64,000 nt of DNA from the NCBI GenBank assembly GCA_030272155.1, contig CP126194.1, positions 7,237,001-7,301,000 on the forward strand, written 5' to 3'. The notes under the pieces are model-generated. The model ran no database searches. It had not been told where the DNA came from and saw nothing but the letters and a program-made list of their open reading frames with translations. The position numbers and the translations under genes are program-made. The DNA comes from Tetradesmus obliquus (taxonomy: Eukaryota; Chlorophyta; Chlorophyceae; Sphaeropleales; Scenedesmaceae). Shown here in pieces: positions 1 to 10,140 of the stretch (position 1 is its first letter; the number at the start of each line of letters is the position of its first letter).

Positions 1-32
1 CACGTAAGCTGACTAGCGCACTGTGTGCACAG

Positions 33-1975
33 GCAGTAGCCGTTGCAATTCCGCTTGCTGGAGGCATTGGGGGAAGCCTAGCAACTGCCAACGAAATCAA
101 AACATGGTGAGTGATTTTTTAGAAGTATTGTGAGCCTGATGAGAGAACTTATGGCTGCCCGCTCACTTGCATGCATATGTGACATTGTCAGCTTGTGCTG
201 CTGGTGGCATGCAGTGGCACATTGCTAGCCAGCATGCATGAGCAGCGGGATAGAAACGGGATGGAAACACGCAATCACCTGGTTCAGGCAGCATGCAATG
301 AGTTGAATAACGGCAGAAGATCAGGAGCCGAGTTTGCAGCTAGATTCAGCAACACAGCCGGCACTTTGCCTTCCATGCTGCTCTTCAATACCATGGCTAC
401 TGCTGCTGGGCAGCTTTACATATTCTCTTTCAACTTGGTAGCAGAAACACAGCAGGTTTGATGCTGAACGGGCAATTCCAGGTAGGTATGCATGCACCTG
501 CGCACTGCGGCATGGCGCTGCTGATCATACTGCACATATGCATGCGCAGGTACCGCGGCATCAACAAGCCATCATGGACACCGCCCGTGAGTAGCACCAC
601 CAGCAGCACTTTCAAGGAGACAGGCCATCTGTGTTGCTGACCACTCTACCTGTGATGCCAGTCACTCACTCATTACCTGCGCGCACGACCGTTGGCGATT
701 CCTGTTGATCTGCATGCACTGTGCCAGATTGGGGTACGGCTGTGATATATGCCAGCCAGCAGGCAGTACGTACAGTGGCTAGTTGCACACAAGCAAGCAG
801 CATGTGCTTAAACCTGCCTGCTTCAAAGGCTGCAACGTGTTTAATCCAGCACACATCATCGCCTTCTTTGCTGCTGTTAACCGGCAATCCTGCTTCTGTG
901 TACTGCCAATCGCCTGGTGCGCCACGTAGAACTGGCTGTTTGGCCCTGTGTGGACTGCACTGTACGCCATGATGGGTCTGGCCTCATACCTGGTCTGGCG
1001 CCAGGGAGGTGAGCAGGCAGCAGCAGCAGCAGCAGCAGCAGCACACGGCTTGCGGTGAAGTAGGCGCCGGCGCAGTGCGCTATGGTGTGCTTGTGGATAC
1101 TTGTGCTGGGACACTAGCAGCAGCAGCGACCGCAACAAACTGCTTGCATACAGCACACTCTGCAGTGCTGTGGTTGTGGATGGCGTGCAGAACGACACAG
1201 GCAGCCCCAGGCAGGTTTTTGTTCATGCATCATGTGTTGCACTGAAGCATTTGAATCGAGCATGCATGCATTCAACACGGGTGTTATGCTTGGTTGCCAC
1301 TGCACGCTTGTGTTGCACTGAACTTGCTGCTTCTGCGCGGCTGCCCTGTGCTGCAGGGTTTGAGCGGCAGGCGTTGCCGCTGGCTGTGTATGGGCTGCAG
1401 CTGGCTCTCAACTTCCTGTGGACGCCGCTGTTCTTCAAGGTGCACCGCCTGGACCTGGCCTCAGCAGACATCGCAGGTGAGCCAGCACAGGACAAACTGC
1501 GGCTATGCTGAGCTGTACACAAACATGATGCTGCAAAGCTGGCATTACAAAGCGCTGTCCATGCAGCTTTGCATCCCCCGTCGCGCACTACCCGGTGCAG
1601 ATGGGAATGCAGTGCACTGTGCACTCTGTGCTTGGAGCGCGTGGAGCAGCCTGAATGATCAGTCTGCTATGTTCACAGCCATCACCTGCCAACCCCGTCA
1701 TATGCTAGTGACCGGCCATCGCTGTCTCAATGCTGCTCACATGCCTGGCGTATCAGAACGTCTGCAACAATGTGGCACAATCGTGTGTGGGTTTGCTCGC
1801 AGGCATGTGGCTGGCCATAGTGGCCACCATCCGTCAGTTCAGGCCTGTCATTGGTGACCTGGCGCTGCTGCTGCTGCTGCCCTACCTGGCTTGGGTGAGC
1901 TACGCCAGCGCACTCACTTTCTGGATCTGGCGCCACAACCCCACACGCACAGGCAGGGTGAGTAGATTCACATAG
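33..1975 (+). CDS. TSPO: TSPO/MBR (tryptophan-rich sensory protein) family membrane protein, 5' end missing
   Basis: Five exons join in phase: 33-106, 550-586, 930-1008, 1357-1476, 1803-1975, giving 160 residues, close to the usual length of about 155-165, so only a short N-terminus lies outside the window. Visible signatures are [59 protein letters not shown] and [17 protein letters not shown], which follow the TSPO order with its conserved Trp/Pro positions and five hydrophobic segments. The family binds porphyrins and sterol-like ligands and is placed in outer mitochondrial, plastid or secretory membranes; the location here is not shown. All introns are GT-AG. The last exon either stops at TAG 1973-1975 after NPTRTGR or splices at the GTGAGT at 1958; I prefer the stop because the protein is then complete in length. 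Confidence 0.88.
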
Positions 1976-2172
1976 TGTCCTCATAGTGCGTAGTCTTTGT
2001 GCAAGCACATTCCCACCTTTGGAGCTGGCGGCACAATCCCACACGCATAGGCAGGGTAAGTCGCATGATATGCAGTGCAGAGTAAACTCGTTGGTATCTG
2101 CACGCTATGTGTGCAACCGCGCTCACCTTCTGTATCAGTTGCCACAGCCCCACGTGCACAGGCTGGGTGAGT
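1908..2172 (+). repeat. three decaying tandem copies of the TSPO last-exon end
   Basis: The segment from the last coding residues through the GTGAGT-like site (about 1908-1964) recurs at about 2005-2061 and 2105-2173. Aligned landmarks are CACAACCCCACACGCACAGG, then CACAATCCCACACGCATAGG, then CACAGCCCCACGTGCACAGG, each followed by CAGGGTGAGT, CAGGGTAAGT or CTGGGTGAGT. The GT positions are 1958, 2056 and about 2168, a spacing of about 98 and 112 bp. Copies 2 and 3 carry changes that spoil the reading frame. Confidence 0.8.
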
Positions 2173-4135
2173 GAAATTGGACGCACTGCAAAGTTTTGGT
2201 GTGCATCTGCGTTGCTGTTGCAGTTGGCAGTAGCCTGGCTTGATATGTCACGCAACTCGAGACAAGGCAGGTGTACCGTCAGGCCATTTGGCATAGATCT
2301 AACTTGCAAAATTCTTCAGCTGCGAGGCGTGTGTACATGTGCATGCTGTATCAGGCCTGCGGTGTTGACCATAGCATGTAATCTGCCGTGCTGCTGCTGC
2401 TGCTTCGTAGGCCAAGGCTGCCTAAGGCCCCCTTTTGTTCAAGGCCGCGCCAGCATGTGGACAGGGGTGTGTGGCACAGAATAAGCATGCCGGGGCAGCA
2501 TTTGCAGCACCGCTAGTGTGCCGCGCCCAGCTGCGCTGTATCAAGCACAGCCAGTGTGGCACTTGCGCTCTTGTATTGTTGACCGGGGGAGTTCTGAATT
2601 TGGCCCCAGCTGCTGCTGCTTGTGCATCAAATGTGTCTTTGTGGAGTTGAGGAGGGTCAACGTTGTTACACAGCATTGCTGATGCATGAGGTTGTGGTGC
2701 CCAGTTGTATTGCATCAGCCGCATGTTGCACTCATTGTTTGCATCTGTTTTGCCCATGCATTTTTTGTTGCCAGGCCAGCCTGCTGCTGCCAGCGTTGTA
2801 AGACGCTCATTTGCTTCACCCTTCAATTTGGTGTCTCAGAATTTGAAAGGCGGTGTGGGTGCAGCAGATTGGCTGCGCCACGATTGGCGCAGCTCTGTTC
2901 TGCTGTCAGGAACACCTGCAGCATGCTGCGCAATTGCCAGCTATGTGCTTGGCAGGACTGCAGGTGCCCTCCGCATACTGTTGCAGCAGAATGGCTTCTA
3001 TATCTTCATGTTGCAGCCGACTAGAGCTCGAGTTTGCTGTGTGTATACTGTGCGGTTGTGGCGCCTGGGTCAAGGCAACTTGAAGTGTCATGACACCAAG
3101 AACTGCTCAGTGCAGTGTGGGTGTAACTTTTGGTACGCCGCAAGGTCTGTCAGTGCCAGGTGGAAGAGTGCCAATCTTCTTTGACCGCGTTACATATGAA
3201 CAATGCAGGGTTGATGGCAGCAGCCTCAGAACGGTGGTCTCCTGCGCAATGGTTTGCAGTCTGGCAGCAAAATCTGACAGTCGCACAGATCACAGGAATG
3301 TCTGCAAGCGGGATAATGAAATGGTGCTCCCTCCCCTTCCCCCTTCGCCTGTTCATTCAGCCGCTCCTGTGGGGCGCGGGGCCGATGGCGACGTTGCTAT
3401 GGCTTAAATGGTAACATGATGATGATGATGAGTCGCACAGATCGACACTATCGTACAGTATGCATGCCAGCGGCTGAGAACAGCAAAATGCAAGGCCAGC
3501 AACAGCAGTGCCCTGAAGGCACACCACTGAAAGCAGCTTACTCCGTTGTTACAATTGGGGCCTTCAAACCCCCAGCACTGCTCAAAGGCAAGCGCTTCAG
3601 TACAACAAAACAAACAAGCGCTCCACTGGTACACAATTGTAAGCTGCACTGCAGCAGTCACCAGCTGCAGCACGTTCCCCTTCTTTAGGATAACATGCAG
3701 ACTTTGGCACAAATCCATCGGAAGATCACGCTGTGTAATGACGCTCTTGTGAAAAAGTATGTGGACACTTAATCAACAAACCACGACATGCTGTTCAAAA
3801 AACAAACGCATGTTGCTAATAACACACTCATGTTCAGATGTGGGCTGCGCTGCCATCTGTTCTGCTGCGCAATTACAGTCACGTGATACTCTGCCGAAGG
3901 AACTATGCCGTGCACACTGCTGATGCGCTGACAACCACCTATCCCTTGTCTGCCCCACTTGCCTGCCCCGTCACAAGCTTCCCTGTTCACAGGCAGCCAC
4001 GTTCAGGATCATCCTGTGCATGATGCACCACGCCAGACGCCGGGTGAAATCACAGCTGACACTGCACTCACTGCTTTAGCTGGCAAACATTGACACCGCA
4101 GCAGCATACGGCTGCTGAGTGGCAGGCTGCAAGCA
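2173..4135. other. convergent 3' region between TSPO and the ankyrin gene
   Basis: No convincing exons. Bases 2480-3300 are T/G-rich on the plus strand, as elsewhere downstream of plus-strand genes here. TGTAA occurs at 3122-3126 and 3734-3738 (possible TSPO poly(A) signals), and TTACA, i.e. TGTAA on the minus strand, at 3873-3877, a possible signal for the ankyrin gene 260 bp past its stop. Confidence 0.45.
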
Positions 4136-4646
4136 TCAGGCATCCTGGCCGCCTGCTGCTGCTGTCGCGCCCAGCTCCTCAAGCGACTGCTGGTTGTAGC
4201 GTGCTCCGTGTGCCATCAGGTACTCAAAGCAGGACGCGCCCTCCTCACCCCTGCAGCGCACAGCAGACGGCAGGCGCGGTGGCTTGCAACACAAATAGCG
4301 GCTGAGCCATCCACAAGCACCTGCTGATGTCATCACGCTTCAAAACTACGCCTCTCCATGCACCCAACTAAAGCACAGCCAGCCATCTAGCCAGCCAGCC
4401 AGCCAGCCAGCTGCCCCGCACCTCTGGAAGGCCAGGAACACAGCCGTGATGCCCGACCTGTCTGCCGCGTTGATGAGGTCGGTGCGCTCCTGCTCAGGCA
4501 GCGCGTCCAGCAGCACGCCCAGCATCTCCGCGCCAGCAGCACGAGCAGCCATGTGCACGGCAGTCCTGCAGACAGCAGCAGGTGGCAGGTGGCGTTGATG
4601 AGTTAGCAAGCATGCTAGCAGGCACATGTACCTCTGCATCTGGTGC

Positions 4647-4677
<31 letters not shown>

Positions 4678-6144
4678 CGGCTGCCACTGCTGCTGCTGCT
4701 GCTGCCGCTGCTGCTGCTGCTGAAAGCAACTGCCAGCACACAGCACAAAGGCTTTCAAGCACAGCAGCAGCTGCTGATGCTCCCAACATCTGCTGGGCCC
4801 CAGTGCATATGTCTCACATTCTCATGCTGTTGAGCTTGCCGCTTTGCACAGCTGCTGCTGCTGCTCTCGCTGCCGCTAGTATGTGTGCACAGCAGAACTT
4901 GAGCTGCTTCGAAGAATTCATCGTCGCCAAGAGGCTGCCCGAGCCGCCGGCAACCACCTGCTTCATCGCACCTAAAAACGCGTTGAAGAGCTGGCTGAAT
5001 GCTGATCCCCCTGCCGCATGCTGTATTTCATGTGATAGTTCAACCGCTGCCGCCGCAGCAGCTGCTGCTGTTGCTGCTGCTGCTCAATCGCTGCTACCGC
5101 AAGCCTGAGGCAACAGCATGCTCCCACCTGCCCATCCCCTCCAGTGCTTTGACATTGCAGCCATAATCAATCAGCGTCTGCGCTGCATCTATCTGGTTGC
5201 ACTCTGCCGCCCAGTGCAGTGCTGTGCGTCCTGTCTTGTCCTGCAAGCATCACAATCAGCAGCGACAGCGCCAGGCGCAGCAGCACTTTCTTGTCGCCAC
5301 TGCAGCGTGCAAGTTTGCAATGTTGAGCATGCCAGGAGATCTGCCTGCAAGCCGAGGGAACTGCTTCACCTTTAAGGGAGTGTCTGAACACATGTGCTGG
5401 ACAGTCGAGCGGCATGAGTACAGTACAGTGCCCTTTGCAGGATCCACACGTGTGTATGCCTTCTTACTTTGTCCCCAAGCTGCTGCACGCACTGCTGATT
5501 ACTGTCCGTACAGGTCAACTGCTGGCTACACCGCTGTTCCTGCAGCGCACCGTCATGTTGATGTCAAAGTCTATGGTGCGCTCGATTGTTTTGACAAGGT
5601 AGTTTGTGTCGCCGCGCTCTGCTGCCTCGTGGAAGTTCTTTGGCGGCGCATCTTCAACAAGGTCGTACACACGAAAGCGTGCTGACTCTGCAGTTGAACA
5701 CAGTACAGAGCAGGAGGAACGGAAGCAACAGTGGCAATAGAGACGCATAAGGGGTTGTTGCTCAAGGGAGCAGAGCATGCAAGCACACCAGCAGCAGATG
5801 AAGTGCAGCGTCAGGCACTGCCATACCGCTTCCAACAAGAGCAAGACCAGATATTGCACCTTGATACTTGTGTTGCTGGCAAACTTATAACGGCAGCGGT
5901 TGCGCATGCTTGGCATTGCTGGGTGGTAGCATATGCGACCATGCATGGTGAGATGCCAGTTTGCAGGCACAGCTGTCATGGCACTAGTTAGCAGTAGTTG
6001 ATTACACGCACATACAGCTGCAGCTAGTAACCGCCATTTGACAATCACTCTCAGCTGCTCACTTGGGGTGCATAGTGATATGCCGTTGGGCCCTGCAGGG
6101 GCTGCAGGCACAACCAGCGCTCCAGGGCCCATCTTACCCTGCAT
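4136..6144 (-). CDS. small ankyrin-repeat protein
   Basis: Five exons on the minus strand join in phase: 6144-6063, 5687-5551, 5240-5128, 4565-4422, 4250-4136, giving 196 residues. Residues 74-110 hold a textbook ankyrin repeat (GRTALHWAAECNQIDAAQTL) and residues 111-140 a second (TAVHMAARAAGAEMLGVLL). A weaker one precedes them (NFHEAAERGDTNYLVK) and the C-terminus has another partial unit (SCFEYLMAHGA). Ankyrin repeats bind other proteins; there is no enzymatic domain, signal peptide or membrane segment. The start is the ATG at 6144; the N-terminus (Met to about residue 27, PGALVVPAAPAGPNG) is low in complexity and less certain. The third intron carries CAG/CTG runs. It is divergent from the TMEM14-like gene and convergent with TSPO. 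Confidence 0.8.
4645..4730. repeat. interrupted (CTG)n tract in ankyrin intron
   Basis: Two runs of CTG (8 or 9 and about 12 units) broken by CGG and CCA triplets, in the intron between the third and fourth ankyrin exons. In the sense direction of the gene these are CAG runs, about 80 bp upstream of the acceptor at 4566. The long Ala, Ser and Leu open frames here are repeat artefacts. Confidence 0.85.
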
Positions 6145-6744
6145 GCAGCAGCGGCATGCATGATTTGGAGATTCTGGTTACCGAGCAGGGATGCACAGAA
6201 CCCTATGACGTGCTATGTATGTTTCTGCACCCCTATTGTCGAGTATTCGCATCAACAGGAGGTCCTGCTGCCCGCACCTGCATTTCGCACCCTTGTTCTG
6301 CTGACTGCTGCAAGACAGACGTCTACCAGAGTGGTTGACTAATGAACCTGGTAAATAAATATTGTTTATTTGCTCGTTGGCAATTATTGCATAGACTTGA
6401 ATGTGGGGCCAAGGCAAGTTGAACCAGACTATCGTACACGACGGTGTCACCGCTCAAAATTGGTGGTAACGCCGCAAGCGATTCAGGAACTATGTGAGCG
6501 AAACACTTACTTGCAACCATACTCTGACTAGACAAGGGTTTGGACGTTGGACCTGTCATGCTGACGAAACGCTTGTCGTTTGCTGGTTTCCTTCTCCATT
6601 TAGGTCGCATCACCCGAAGTCTGAAAATTTCTATCACGAGCACAGAATTACGGTACAACTAGCAGCACAGACATCCCAGCCTGACGATCCGTGCTGCCAG
6701 TGCACAGGAGCCCTGCCTTAACACCAGCGCCTGCGACGTTCACG
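6145..6744. promoter_or_regulatory. divergent intergenic region (ankyrin / TMEM14-like)
   Basis: A 600-bp gap between two divergent start codons, so both promoters should lie here. It contains an A/T-rich patch at 6348-6372 (AATAAATATTGTTTATTTGC). No confident TATA box or operator could be placed. Confidence 0.4.
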
Positions 6745-8305
6745 ATGGCCAACCCAAGCGGAGGAACACCCAAGTTGACCATGCCACAGGTGAGGTTCGG
6801 CTTCATGGCATGTGCAGCTAGCCAGAGACTCTGTGCTGCAAATGCTGGGCCCGGCCGTGGGGCCCAAGGCATGTCAAGCACATGCATGTGCTTGGCGCTG
6901 TTCAGTGTGTTTGCGACGCCTGCCATTTGAGGTCATACATGTCATCAAGTGTTTTGCTTTAGCAAGGAGTGCACCGTTTGCTCAGCTGGCTCACAGCAAC
7001 AACACAACGCCAGGTTGTACATCCAAGAATACATGGTACTATATGCATGTTCATGCACAGCGCTGATACAGCTCAGCAATGCAGTGTTTTGTATGCTAAC
7101 ACATCCTGGTGCAGGTTTTCTGCAGTGCAACCCTTTGTTTGCACAGAGGGCATGTCATTGTGCACTGCAACCCTGCAACACAATTGGCTTGACAGTGGTT
7201 GAACATCAGGTGCTGCTGCTGCTGCTGCTGCTGCCATTTCTCTGTCCCACGCAAACGCAACATTGCAGGGCAATGACAATGTACTGGAGAAGGTAGCTGC
7301 ACCCATCGCCACTGTTGCCAGCCACTCAGACCCATGGCCTCACTACCTGATGAGCGGTGCATGTGAGCACTGCCACAGTGCATGCAGCCCTGAGATGTGC
7401 TGCACCCAGTGCTGAGCTTGCATAACTGCTGCCAGCACGTGTGGCTCGACTGTGTGCATTGCCTGACGCTGCCAAGGAAAATTTGCCGTGAAGGTGAACT
7501 GCAGCCAGCTGTACACTTCACGGTGATCTCAATTGCATCTGCAACAGCATGGTGTGCTGTCTGCAACGCTGACGGCATGTTCCACAAACATATTCCTCTG
7601 GGCCAGAGGGGTTTGGTGGCCTGTGACTCTCTCCATGTCCCTCTTTCCTCCATGGTGTTTGCTGTCCTGCAGGCGGTGCCTCTGCTGCGTACGCGTACGG
7701 CAGCCTGAACAACCCCCGCATGGCTGCCATCAAGGCAGGCCTGGGCCTGGCCTACCTGTGGGCTGGGTGAGTGACAGCAGGCACCACTACATACATCATT
7801 GGCAGGCCTAGGGTGACACAGGGACTGTTTCTGTGCCACCAAATGCCTTCCTGCAGCCGCTGCAAGGGCTTTTAGCATACCCTGCCACTGGCAAGCAGCC
7901 AGCGTGTGCTCACCTGTACCGCATGCCTTATATGCACATCATCGGGTGCGTCAAGTGCCACGCTTTGCAAAGGTACTTGCATGACCGTGTTTGCTCATTG
8001 CACAGATGCATTGTTCTCTGCTGGTGCTGGTGCCCCTGCAGGCGCCAGCTGGTGACCGGCAACCCCCAGCTGGGCTACGATGTGGGCAGCATCACCTCAC
8101 TGGCACTGGTGGGCGTGGCTGGCCCGCGTGCAAGGGTAAGCAGGGGACAGCACAGGAATGTACCTGCCTCGCCATCATGTACCGTACCTCAGTGTCTGTC
8201 CTTGCGCCAGCTGCATTGCAAAACACAACTCTGCATACAGCTCTGCTGGGGCAGCGGCAGTACCATCCTGCATAAAAAGTAATCTACATATCATGCACCA
8301 ACACA

Positions 8306-8347
<42 letters not shown>

Positions 8348-8721
8348 ACTGCTGCAACAGGCCACGTCTGAGATGTCCTCTGTTGCAATGGCAGCACTGG
8401 GAGGTAGGTGCCCTCTTGCTGGTTACAGCACAGTCTGCAGCCTCACATCATCATCATGAGGTCATAGGCACTGCCAGCGTAGCATGCTGCTTGCGTCATT
8501 TCCTAGCGCTGCCCTTGTCATTGCAACTCCATCGCTGCGCCTTTTTGGCGTGCCGTGCGCTGCACTGAGTGCTGTGTAAGGATGCTAGCCAGCAATCCCC
8601 ATCTGCTGTGGCTGGCCAATCGCTGCTGCTGCTTGCAGGCATCTCCAGCGTGTCTAATGTGATCAAGAGCTACCAGATGCGCACCGGCAAGCCCAAGGAG
8701 ATGGGGTATGAGAGGTCCTGA
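6745..8721 (+). CDS. TMEM14-like small membrane protein
   Basis: Six exons join in phase: 6745-6789, 7269-7356, 7673-7766, 8042-8135, 8361-8403, 8639-8721, giving about 147 residues. The first exon reads MANPSGGTPKLTMPQ. The core shows Gly-rich hydrophobic stretches with small loops (GGASAAYAYGSLNNPRMAA, IKAGLGLAYLWAGRQ, GYDVGSITSLALVGVAGPRA, SSVAMAALGGISSVSNVIK) and ends KSYQMRTGKPKEMGYERS. The length, the Gly-rich helices and the RxRTGKxxxM-like tail resemble the TMEM14/FAX family (mitochondrial haem-related or plastid fatty-acid export proteins), but similarity is modest, so the function is inferred. The second exon uses an unusual donor (GTGCAT at 7357). The acceptor of exon 5 follows a (CTG)14 run. 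Confidence 0.6.
8306..8360 (+). repeat. (CTG)14 directly before a splice acceptor
   Basis: Pure CTG/GCT from about 8306 to 8347, then CTACTGCTGCAACAG, the acceptor of exon 5 of the TMEM14-like gene. Confidence 0.9.
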
Positions 8722-9302
8722 GCAAGCTGCTGGGCTTGAAGGGTGACTGGGACAGTGAGACACCTGTGGTGGCGGCAGCAGGGCTGTACAACAATGTACG
8801 GTGCTGACAGCGAGTTGTGTTGTACAAAGGCTGCGCAGTTGAGTTGTAGGTAAGACAGAAAGGCGTCAGGAGTGTGTACAGTCGAAAGGGGAAGCGAGAT
8901 TTGGGTGGATCAGAGGAGCAGGGGTTGCATCACAGCATACATCAGTGTGCTGAGCTGTAATATTTGATGGCGCATTGGTTGCTTTTGCCAGGCTGACGTG
9001 CGCGGTTGCACCGCTTGCTTTAAATGTGCTGTCTCGCAGCTGCCGCAGCTGCTGCGGCAGCAATTGACTGTTGTCCAAACAGCAGCAGAGTCTGAGCGGG
9101 GTTGTGACCAAGCCACTGGCTGTGTGTGGCATGCTTAGCCACTGATCGGCTATGGTGGCCAAAGGGGCACCACTCTACGTGAACAAACGTTGCGGCGCAA
9201 GTTTATGTGAGCAGGGCGCATGACGTCTGCCTGCCAGGCTGCAGCCTGCACTGAGTGCCGCACTGCTGAGCCTTGATGGCAACTCTGCTGCAAGCTGTGT
9301 AA
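8722..9302 (+). other. probable 3' UTR of TMEM14-like gene
   Basis: No exon visible. TGTAA at 9298-9302 is a candidate poly(A) signal. A short palindromic patch CAGCTGCCGCAGCTGCTGCG lies at 9038-9057. Confidence 0.35.
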
Positions 9303-9699
9303 ATGCGCACTGAGAGAGGTTGAATTCGGCTGCTACATCATCCGGGTCCGGGCTCTACGTCATCCAGATATTGATGGCAGCACCATTACTGTGCTGCGCT
9401 GCAGTGGCACCGATGCAGGTGCAATCACTGCAATAACTCTGCCCGACTCAGGCTGATGCAGGTCAGCGGCGCCACGCCTAAGTTGCAAAAGGAAATAGAA
9501 CTTTCTTGTTGTTCTCCATACCTAAGGACTGCGCTAGAAACGCAGTGCTACCTTGACTAGCACTGCACCTGCTTGACGCAAGGTGAGTGACTGGTGATTC
9601 TGCTGGGTGGGTGACTGGCCCAGAGAGGGATCACAGTCAGCCTGCCTAAACCTACATCCTTGATAGTGCGCTGTTAAGCCATTAAAAATAAACCTTCAA

Positions 9700-9945
9700 A
9701 TTGTTGACCGTTAAGTAAACATTACGGCGGCAATAGAAGGGAGGCGGACGTAACAAACTGTCAGCAGTTCAAACCTCTGAACAGCTGCAGTCATGCTAGA
9801 CGACTCCGTGCCAGTGCATATGTTTGTTTGTGCCGAACAGTTGGTATTACAGTCCGTGAAAAGAGTTCTGGTCTGACCTTCAACCACCATAGCAGGAGTT
9901 GAGCTCGCGACCTCCGGCTGCGGCAACTCAGCAGCAGTGACGCGA
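9700..9945 (-). mobile_element. tRNA-derived SINE-like element (candidate)
   Basis: Read on the minus strand, about 9935-9890 contains an A-box-like TGCTGAGTTGCCG and then a B box AGCTCAACTCC, which fits the consensus RGTTCRANNCY at 10 of 11 positions, about 25 bp apart. That is the layout of an internal RNA polymerase III promoter. The downstream sequence to about 9700 is A/T-richer and has no open reading frame of note. It does not fold as an obvious functional tRNA. No second copy was found in the window, so the SINE assignment rests on the boxes alone. Confidence 0.35.
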
Positions 9946-10140
9946 TAATAATTGGTTGATACAAAGTAATGTTCAAGCTGGAGAGTTCACATGGTCATAC
10001 ACCTGGGAGTCGGCATGCTGCACCAATCAACAGCACAGCGGGCAACGCTCGATCAATAGCCAACAATGCACATATGTAGCGTAGGTGGCAGTATAATCAG
10101 CTAATACTCACGTCAAGCAGCACTCTGCTGGAGGACAAGC
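9946..10140. other. upstream region of coiled-coil gene
   Basis: Non-coding sequence before the ATG at 10141. No core promoter element could be placed. The stretch from 9303 to 9699 likewise holds nothing I recognise. Confidence 0.3.

Noticed and set aside
2705..3184. 159-codon open frame after TSPO
   Set aside because: No homology recognised, T/G-rich like other 3' UTRs here, no splice sites that improve it.
5515..6144. Unspliced 209-codon frame as the ankyrin N-terminus
   Set aside because: The middle reads as non-coding sequence; splicing 6063 to 5687 is in phase and gives a compact ankyrin protein.
9860..9945. Functional tRNA gene
   Set aside because: A and B boxes are present but I could not see a cloverleaf with an acceptor stem and anticodon loop, so it is kept only as a SINE candidate.
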